From Adineta vaga (taxonomy: Eukaryota; Rotifera), in NCBI GenBank assembly GCA_021613535.1, contig CP075496.1, positions 9,424,001 to 9,488,000 on the forward strand: a stretch of DNA of 64,000 nucleotides, given 5' to 3'. The stretch's first letter is position 1, and each line of letters starts with the position of its first letter. Shown piece by piece: positions 55,939 to 64,000 of this stretch. The notes beneath the pieces were generated by a model. The model was given only the letters and a program-made list of their open reading frames with translations, was not told where the DNA came from and did no database searches. The translations under genes were made by a program, and so were the position numbers.

Positions 55939-58900
55939 CTAATTAGAAGAATTGGATAATCGAGCAAATGCTCTATTTTGAATAGCATTCGTTTCGATTT
56001 TGATTTCATGTGATTTCATCTTCATTTCTCGACTTTTCTTTATACTACCAATTTGTTTTTGTACAGTTGGTATAGCCATTAATTCTCGTATGATTTGATA
56101 AATTTGATCAAGTGAAAGTCTTTCATTAGCATCTGATAATTGTTGATTGTTTAATTGTCGTTTTTGTTTCAGTGATAATAAGATATCACGAACTTTTCGA
56201 TTCATCGTAGAATTAATATTTCGAATTTGTAAAATTTGATTTTCTTCATCAAGAAATCGTTCGAGAATTGGTTGAAATGGATCGTTGTGTATTGATGGAT
56301 CTTGTTGGTGTAAGAAGTATAATAATGTATCACATTTCAAAAGAAAATTATGAAAAGAACTTTGCCATCGTTCATTTTTTAAACCAGCTGGTTCTGTTAC
56401 AAATTGATGTTGAACTAGATATTCTATTAAAACTTGTTTACCATTCGAAGGACAATGACGATGTTGATTAACAGTCGTTCTTAATAATGCTTGTTGATAT
56501 TGAATAATCCAAAATGGCCCAACTTCTACCGTATTGATTTGTGCACAATTCGTACATATATCACGATCAATTGGATTAGTATTCAATACGATTTGATTGG
56601 CAATTAATTTTGCTTCACTTAATTTCCAATTATAGATAATTAATCGTAATGTTTCCATCAAAGGTCGTGCAAGCATGGAAATATCTAGAGCAACTTTTCT
56701 TGGCGATAACCATTCATTAAGAACATATGGTTTACGTGTTTGAATAAAATTTAATAAACGAAGTGATTCAGTAACAGATGTATCCCAACTATCTTTACAT
56801 TCTTTTTTTTGATAATCATCAAAATCAACATGACACTTTCTCGCTGCTAAATATCGAAAGGATTCACTATCAAAACAGAATGTATTCTCTTTTTGAAATG
56901 GAATACTGAGTTGTTCATCTGCAAGCATCTTTCGAAGTAATGGACCTGTATCACCGGGTGCATAAAATGTTGCTCGAGCATTTGTAAAACAGAAAATAAT
57001 ATTTGCATAACCAATTGGTGTAACATAGGTAAGTAATTGACGAATACATGAACGTAAGAAAACATTTAATCGAGAAGCATTTGGTTTCAATAATAAACAA
57101 ATGGCATTGATATGAGATAAATTATTAATATATGTTAAAATATGATCAATATTTTTCATATCTTGATCGATTCCTCGAGTATCACCAATACCGGGCGTGT
57201 CGATTAAACGTAAACGATATCGATCATTTAAATCTAATACATATGATTTGCACTGTTGAGTTACAGATTGACCTTCATGTTCATGATCTTCATTAATATC
57301 GACATCACCAAATCGAACATGAACTTCATCAAATTGATCACCCACAGTTAATAGAAACGAAACTGGAATTAAAACGACAGGTTTACCATGTTCAGCTTGA
57401 TTAAGTGTCTCAAATTTTAAATAATTAACAAATGCATTGATAAATGTTGATTTACCAACACCAGTTTCTCCTAAGAGTAATATATTAATATCTGTTTTAG
57501 ATGATGTTGTTGTTGTTGTTGTCGTTGTCGTCGTTGGCTCGAATTGATGCCATTGGCTATCATATGATTCGTTAGGTATTGTTGTGGGAAAAGGTGGTGG
57601 AGTAATAGATCTACGTTTCAGTTGCTGTTGTTGTGGTTCTTGTTTAGATGGCGCCGATGACGGTGGATATTTTGGTTTAGAAAGTACTGGATTAGAGTAA
57701 GTTCGAGCTGTTCGAGGTGTTATTTCTTAATAAACGATAAAATTTGTAAGAATTATCTCCATAATTGAACCACTTACCTTTGATAGGATCTCTTCGCATG
57801 TCCAATCGTCCTGCTACTGGTAATTTTATGACAACAAAACCATCCAATCGTTCTTGACAATTAGTAAAATCAGCATAGACTAGTTTGATTGCTTGAGAAG
57901 CTTGATGTCGATCTGAGATGATCTGTTTGTATATTTGTTCCCAACGTTCAACTTGTTCACGTTTTAATCGATCACTCGAATACCAAAGTATTACCATATG
58001 TCTTTCATTTGAATAAGAACGTTTAAGAATAACATCAAGTTCATCGTTTGTAGATGATGTTGCTTTATTCGAACGAACATCATATGCATTGACATATTCA
58101 ATTCCATCCTTCTTTAAACTTTCAATCAATGTTGCTTTTGCTAAAAGGCGTTGAAGAGTAATAAAAAAGTCATCAATTTTATCCTTGTGTAAATTAAAAT
58201 ATCGTTGGTCAGCAATAATATTATCTAAGACGGCAGGATCAACACGATGACTACGAACATCAGGAATCGCTTTGCTTAGACGCTCTTCGAAATGTTCTTG
58301 GCTATCAAGTAAATTTTCATAGTATTGTTGAGCATCTCTTAATTTTGCAGTAAGAGTAGGACTTAAAAAATCGTCTGGAAGTTTTAACAACATATCAGCA
58401 ACTTGTTTCAATTGGCTCTCTATTCGTTGACGTATTGGTCCTATTCGACGGAGATTCGCATTATCACCATCCGAATCGTAGCAGGGTACTTGAAATGGTA
58501 TGCCATATAGCCATCTTAGCGGTTGCATTGTATATGTAATGGGTTGATGAAAATTCGGATTTCGTTGCCATTCATACAATCGATCAAGAATAGTAAGTAA
58601 CGGTGTAGATGGGTCGCCGATACATGTTTCAGTTCCATATACAGTAGTATTATTTAATTGATTGAGAAGACGTCGATCATCATTTGTTAGTTGTAAAGGA
58701 ATTTGATTACGTTGAAGTTGATTATGAATATCATTCAATAATTGATCGATTGTACCAGTCGGTCGATTTCCTGCTATTTGTATGATACATACAAATTCAA
58801 AACCCCATACAATTTTTGTAATCATATGAGTTGCTTCCGTTGGATTTTGTGGTGGCGCAACGATACGATGTGTTTTACGAGCTTCGACACGAATTTTTTC

Positions 58901-59266
58901 TTTTCGACTTCTGTGACAATAGTAGAGAAAACGTGTATTTTGATTGATCACGGGAGTATATGTAATACATTCAGCAACACTCGATGGTGTTACTGTGCGA
59001 AGACGAATACTTCGTTGAAGTGCTTCTTCAAAATCCAGATATTCCAGATAACTAGTTAAGTGTTTCGATGGATCGCCGGCGAATACTCGACTTATCGAAC
59101 GTTGCTTTGGTGTTGCTCGTTGAAATCCTTCAGCAGAATGTTGGTCAACGAGTTGATCAGTTGAAAAATTATATAATGAACCTATTCGACCTGATGGATC
59201 AATCACTTTTCGTGTTATCGGATATCCTTGATTAGGTTTAAAAATACTTAGACATGTTGTCGGCAT
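55939..59266 (-). CDS. SNTX-like N-terminal region fused to an AIG1/GIMAP-type GTPase
   Basis: Exons 57778-59266 and 55939-57725, joined by a 52-bp intron splitting a GAA codon, give 1091 residues. The first 500 residues resemble the stonustoxin-like (SNTX) family module: an N-terminal block GRIGSLYNFSTDQLVDQH, a segment THMITKIVWGFEFVCIIQI, a helical middle, and a thioredoxin-like end (HMVILWYSSDRLKREQVERW). The family is distantly related to MACPF proteins and is widespread in non-venomous animals. After a Pro/Gln/Thr-rich linker with an ACA/ACG repeat comes a GTPase: P-loop LLLGETGVGKSTFINAFVN, G3 LIDTPGIGDTRG, then NIIFCFTNARAT; a helical tail follows. This resembles AIG1/septin-like GTPases of immune type. 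Cytosolic, no signal peptide. Confidence 0.75.
57505..57531. repeat. ACA/ACG microsatellite in coding sequence
   Basis: A run of Thr codons (about eight) just upstream of the GTPase P-loop in the SNTX-GTPase gene; trinucleotide, so length change keeps the frame. Confidence 0.6.
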
Positions 59267-61139
59267 TCTACAAAACAGAAAAAGTAGCTCTTATAACATA
59301 CCTACAATCGAACAATGAAAATAAAATCAACAGTGATTGAAGAGAAAATTGTCTCTTCAATAAATACTTCAAGGTAAGATTCTCATCCAAATCAAATACA
59401 AAAAAGCCTTGAATAATCTACGGTTTCTCTGTAGTGCTTGTATACTATACTTATTTTCCTTCCTTAAGATATATTGACATGATCAACATAATACAATCAA
59501 AATTATATCGATCAGTTACTGTCTATATCATATTATGACTCTGGTCTTTTAGAAAAGTGAAGAATTCTTCTTATTTACCGTCGTCTTTGTCACGAAAGTG
59601 AGGATAGAAGAGAGTCAAGAAGAAAAAAAAGAGAGAGAATAAAACATATTTCGTTTGAAGTATCATGTTGATGACGATGGAATGAAGGTCGTTCTCTTCC
59701 AAGTCTCATTGATTCATTTAAATAAATATAAATATTGCATAAATGACATTTTTTTACGATACTTCTCTGAGAAAGAAAGTTAATCTACTGAATCGAACTT
59801 CAAGAATAATTGTTAATCATTAGAAATCGATAAATCAAAAAAAACAAAGAGTCGAAATAAGTTCTTATGTTCACTTCATCTTACCTGTTATTTAATGAAG
59901 AAAAAAATCTGATAATCTGAAAAAGAAATATGAAACTGAAATCTTGTCATTGATGATACATAGTTCAATAAAGTTTTATTTGATTATGAATCACTTGAAC
60001 ATAGAAAAGGAAATAAAATATTCAAATCATTGTCAATTAGATTTTGACATACGCATAATATTGATATTTTCACTCGATTGATTACTAAAAATCTGATATG
60101 ACATGCGTTCTTGCCCATACAATGTTTCGCTTTTCTGTTTAAGATTCATTTCTGACGGGTTGAATCATTTAAATTTCTCTTATATATATATACATTGAAT
60201 GTTATAGTTTCTACAAATGCAAGAAAAAAAAGATGGGAGGAGAACAACAAAAACAGAAAAAAAAGGAATGAATAATCTGTGCATATGAGTAATTGGTACT
60301 TATTTATGGATACCGTCAATGATGACTAATGGGTCTTAGGATAAAAACTTAGACGAACTCGATGGAATTAGAATACAAATACTATTTTGTTCAAGGATAA
60401 GGCTCAATTTATTTTATGAAAAAAAATCATACTTGTATGTCTATGCACTTTTGTAACATCGTATTGCTTATTTAATTTCTAGTAGATTGCATTTGCTTTA
60501 ACGAATGACGATTTATGTAGTGATTGAAATATAGTTTCCAATGAATTTCATGTTATTTTTAACAAATGTTTCATAAATAAGACGTTTAGTAATGAAAATG
60601 TATTTACATAATCAAGTCATTGAGTGATTAAAAAGTTAAAAGTATTTTAAATAAATTTGTTTTATAAAGAAGAAATAACACAACTTCAACGATAAACACA
60701 GTGTTGAGAAAGGCATTCTTTTTTTTCTTCTTCTTCTTCCTATTCAACAGGTTTCTAACAACACGTGTCAACAGAATGTAACAAGATGGAAAAAACCAAA
60801 TAAACACCTACACATATGCAGATGTCTTTATTTGTTTCGTTGAAACAATAAATGAAAAGGTAAGTTGAAATTTGATGTCTTACAAATAAATCTCAGTGTG
60901 TAGATTTATTTTGAATGTCAGAAGTTATAAAAGTAATAGTATGTGGTAAAGGATTAACATATAATTCTGAGAAAAAGCAAAGATATTAAATTGTTGTTGA
61001 AGAGAATTTTTCTTTTTCATTCTTCTATTCAAAGAAAAACTTCGATCAATAGATTTCATTATTTGTTAATAATAAAATCTGATATATATATATGTATATA
61101 TACAGTCTTTCGTCTCTTAGATTAAACTTTTGAAAAAAA
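59267..61139. other. Intergenic, 1.9 kb, between divergent genes
   Basis: No supported gene. Contains short TA runs (about 60181-60190, 61083-61102) and a TTC run at about 60724-60738. The TA-rich stretch at 61083-61102 lies 40 bp upstream of the kinase-like ATG and could include its core promoter. Confidence 0.5.
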
Positions 61140-63999
61140 ATGATGGCGACTTTATCAGATTATGGATTATCTAAGTATGAGTATGGAATTAATGTTCGTA
61201 GAGGTCATCAAATCTACGGTATGTCTGGTAAAATGATATTCATTGGTGAGTGGATAACGAAAAATAAGGAAGAAATTATAGTCGTTGAAATGAATGAAAC
61301 TATTACTGCACGTGAAGCTCGCTTTTATCTTGAAGTTAACAATCATCAACATATCATTCATACACTTGGTTGTATTGAGAATAGTTTAAATTTGACGATT
61401 TTTATGCAAGAATTTGCCCGATTCAATGATTTAGGTGGTGTTTTGATGGATAATCAATTTCATCTGACACTACCTATCTTAGTTGAAATGTTTAAACAAA
61501 TTGCGAATGCGATGAGTTATATTGCAAAGAAAAGAATCGTTCATGCTGATTTAGGTTGTCGCAACGTTCTTGTCTTCCGAATTGATCCAAGTGTACCACT
61601 AAATAATCTTGTTAAAATCACTGATTTTGGTATAGCACGGTGGATGGATCATCCGTCTCCTAGTGATAATGAATCTGTAATTCCAGTTCGATATTGTGCA
61701 CCGGAGATCCTGCAAAACAATCGTCATTCAAGTTATTCAGAAAAATCAGATGTTTATTCTATGGGTGTACTAATATGGGAAGCTCTATCAAATGGAGCCA
61801 TTCCTTATTCATCTGTATCAGAAGATAAAGACGTCAGACAGAGAAAATTAGAAAATGAAAAATTAGATAAACCATCAATGTGTGTTAAAGACTTGTGGAT
61901 TCTGATGAATGATTGTTGGAATATTTATTTACATCAACGACCTAGCTTTGATGAAATAAAAAATAGATTATCTGGAATGAAAATTTCTTCTGATATACTT
62001 TCACTGTCAAATACCTCATTCGATAGGTAAAACAGGATTATTTTATAGAATGTAATACTTCTAATGATTTGTTTTAGGAATGAGATACACTACGATTATG
62101 AATTGGATGTCGATATTAAAATTACAAATCGATTGAATGATGGTAGTTCATCTATCATTTATGAAGCAGAATGGATATCAATAGAGGAACGACCCATTAT
62201 TGTTATCGAAAAGGAGGAAGAACTATCGAATTGCGAACAACTGGTTTATACAACATTCAAAGATCATCCACATATAATTCACACATTTGGATATGTTGGA
62301 AATGATCATGGATCATGGATGATTTTACAAGAACGAGCACCACATGGTGATCTTCAAACATTATTAGAAAGTGGTCAATTCAATCCATCACCAGCTGTTC
62401 TTCGCGAAATTTTCTTGCAAGTTATCAATGCAATGATAGCTATGGTTAAACATGAACTTGTACATGGTAATTTATGTTGTGCCAATATTCTCGTTTTTGA
62501 TATGCATCCAACTGATCCTCGAAAGAATCATGTGAAATTAACTAATTTTACTTTAACTCATCGGATGGGTGGAAAACAAGTCGATAATGATCGACGATTA
62601 CCAGTTCCAGTACGATATTGTGCACCTGAAATTCTTCGCAGTGCTGGTCAGTCATATTATTCAGAATATTCTGATACTTATTCAATGAGTGTACTTATGT
62701 GGGAAGCATGGTCCAATGGAAAACGTCCATATCAGTCATCAACAACTAGTGGTGAAGTTCGTCAACGAAAATTAAATAACGAGAAATTAACAAGGCCAGT
62801 AGTATGTGATTCACGAATTTGGCATATCATGTATTCTTGCTGGGGCAATTCACCAGAAGTTAGATATAAATTCGAAGATATGAAGCAGCTTTTATCTGCA
62901 ATCGATCCAACGTAAGTAAAATAAATAATAAAGTCATTTTATGTTGTAATCTACAAAGTCTTCTTTCCAAGGTCTCTAGAAAATTATGAATATGAATTAG
63001 ATGTTAATGTCAGAAAAAAACATTCTCTTAATGGCATTAATGGAAGATTTTACGAAGCGAAATGTACATCATTAAAAAATCGACCGGTTATTCTAATCAT
63101 CATGAATAATGATGACGAAGAAAGAGAGGCATTATTATATGTTAAATTGAATTCATCAATTCGTATTGTTCACACATTTGGTTATGTTAAAAACAATCTT
63201 CATTCAGTTATGTTACTACAAGAGCGAGCGCCACACGGTAATCTTCAATCATTGTTACAAAATGGTAAATTTCAACCATCCGTAAATGTACTTCGAACAA
63301 TCTTCTTACAAATAGTTGATGCAATGATTTATATGACGAATCAACATATAATACACGGTGATTTACGCTGTGCTAATGTACTTGTTTTTCTAATGGATCC
63401 TAAAGAGCCCATTTCTAACTCTGTTAAATTAACGAATTTTCGTTTTTCTCGATTGGAAAGTGATAAAGTTACTAAAATTAGATTACCAGATGGTCCATTA
63501 CGTTATTTAGCTCCTGAAATCGTTTTAAATGGTAATGAATCCAATTATAGTGAATTATCGGATGTCTATTCAATGGGTTTATTGATGTGGGAAGCTTGTT
63601 CAAACGGACAAATACCTTATGGATCTCATACAAAAGATCGTGATATTCGAGAACAAAAAAAGAACGATATGAAATTAGTACAACCAAAACAATGTCCTAA
63701 TAATCTGTGGACGATTATTGGACATTGTTTACTATCGCAGCCTGAAACACGATATGAGTTTAAAGGAATACAAATCTGTCTGCAAAATCTCTTATATCAA
63801 CGTTGTCATCATTGTGATAATGATATTTCTGAGTATGAAATGAACGATCATCAGGTATGAATATGAAAATGTACTGCACTATTCTATATTTAATTTTGTT
63901 TAGAGAAATTGTATTTCACCGTTTTGTTCTTCCGATACTCCCAGGTTTATAAGCAATGACTGTTCCCTTTTATTCATTAACAGAAAGGTTTTGTTTTAG
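61140..63999 (+). CDS. Triple tandem kinase-like protein (mostly pseudokinase)
   Basis: Exons 61140-62026, 62078-62911, 62972-63854 and 63904-63999 give about 899 residues, one kinase-like domain per large exon. Domain 1 keeps the catalytic loop (VHADLGCRNVLVF), DFG (VKITDFGIARWM) and APE (RYCAPEIL), but has no clear glycine loop or VAIK Lys. Domain 2 has HGNL for HRDL (VHGNLCCANILVF) and NFT for DFG. Domain 3 has HGDL (IHGDLRCANVLVF) but NFR for DFG. All share tyrosine-kinase-like C-lobe blocks (SDVYSMGVLIWEALSNGAIP). The tail CHHCDNDISEYEMNDHQRNC is a possible C2HC zinc finger. A 39-bp GT..AG stretch in the last exon (63945-63983) is in frame and stop-free, so it may be retained or spliced. 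At most one active domain; likely a scaffold. Confidence 0.82.
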
Positions 64000-64000
64000 A

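Noticed and set aside
1-64000. tRNA, rRNA or CRISPR features
   Set aside because: I looked for B-box-like GGTTCGAAT strings, conserved rRNA stretches and regular short direct repeats and found none that I could support by eye; a covariance-model scan would be decisive.

Overview
The window is eukaryotic: AT-rich, with mostly short spliceosomal introns (about 40-80 bp, GT..AG), broad intergenic gaps and no operons. The combination of many divergent F-box/LRR-like genes, orphan 7TM receptors, an SK-type channel, several intron-poor genes of fungal/bacterial look, and short patches of the hexamer TGTGGG points to a bdelloid rotifer (Adineta/Rotaria type). This taxonomic call is inference from gene content; no search was run.

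Layout. 1-11 kb: the start of an F-box gene running off the left edge (- strand), a Gal80-like Gfo/Idh/MocA oxidoreductase (-) with an 18-bp perfect palindrome upstream, a wrecked perforin-2-like gene (-), a small secreted protein (-), a two-exon F-box/LRR gene (+), a 280-bp hAT-type MITE with 8-bp target duplication, and a probable multi-exon membrane-protein gene (-). 12-16 kb: two tandem zinc-free MDR oxidoreductase genes (-) that share long identical tracts separated by diverged segments, the mark of gene conversion. 17-29 kb: F-box/LRR gene (-), ADP-ribosyl-hydrolase with a C-terminal SAM domain (+), single C2-domain protein (-), relics of an NHL-type gene, and a type II membrane protein (+). 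29-38 kb: a five-exon GT28/sterol-glucosyltransferase-like gene (+), an SK-type K+ channel gene (-), an alpha/beta hydrolase (-), and an F-box gene with a one-base homopolymer frameshift (-).

38.5-45.9 kb holds the most striking gene: a six-exon - strand gene for about 2302 residues combining a RanBP2-type zinc finger, a microbial-type PARG catalytic signature (GGG-x7-QEE) and about 18 PAR-binding-zinc-finger (PBZ)-like units in two arrays around a large unrecognised module. Behind its 5' end lies a 2.2-kb element with 176-bp terminal inverted repeats and TA flanks. 48.9-54.3 kb: an intact orphan GPCR (+), a second ADP-ribosyl-hydrolase with an eroded metal site (-), a GPCR pseudogene (-) next to a TGTGGG-type repeat, and a seven-exon 3-hydroxyisobutyrate dehydrogenase (+). 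54.3-64 kb: a coiled-coil/beta-rich protein (-), a two-exon fusion of an SNTX-like region to an AIG1/GIMAP-type GTPase (-), and a gene with three tandem kinase-like domains, two of them clearly degenerate (+), ending one base before the right edge.

Taken together, three genes between 21 and 51 kb concern ADP-ribose removal or recognition (PARG+PBZ, ADPRH+SAM, degenerate ADPRH), and the right end carries proteins of innate-immune style. Whether these work together is inference. Exon joins were worked out by hand from GT..AG sites and phase; except where noted, exon lengths sum to whole codons.
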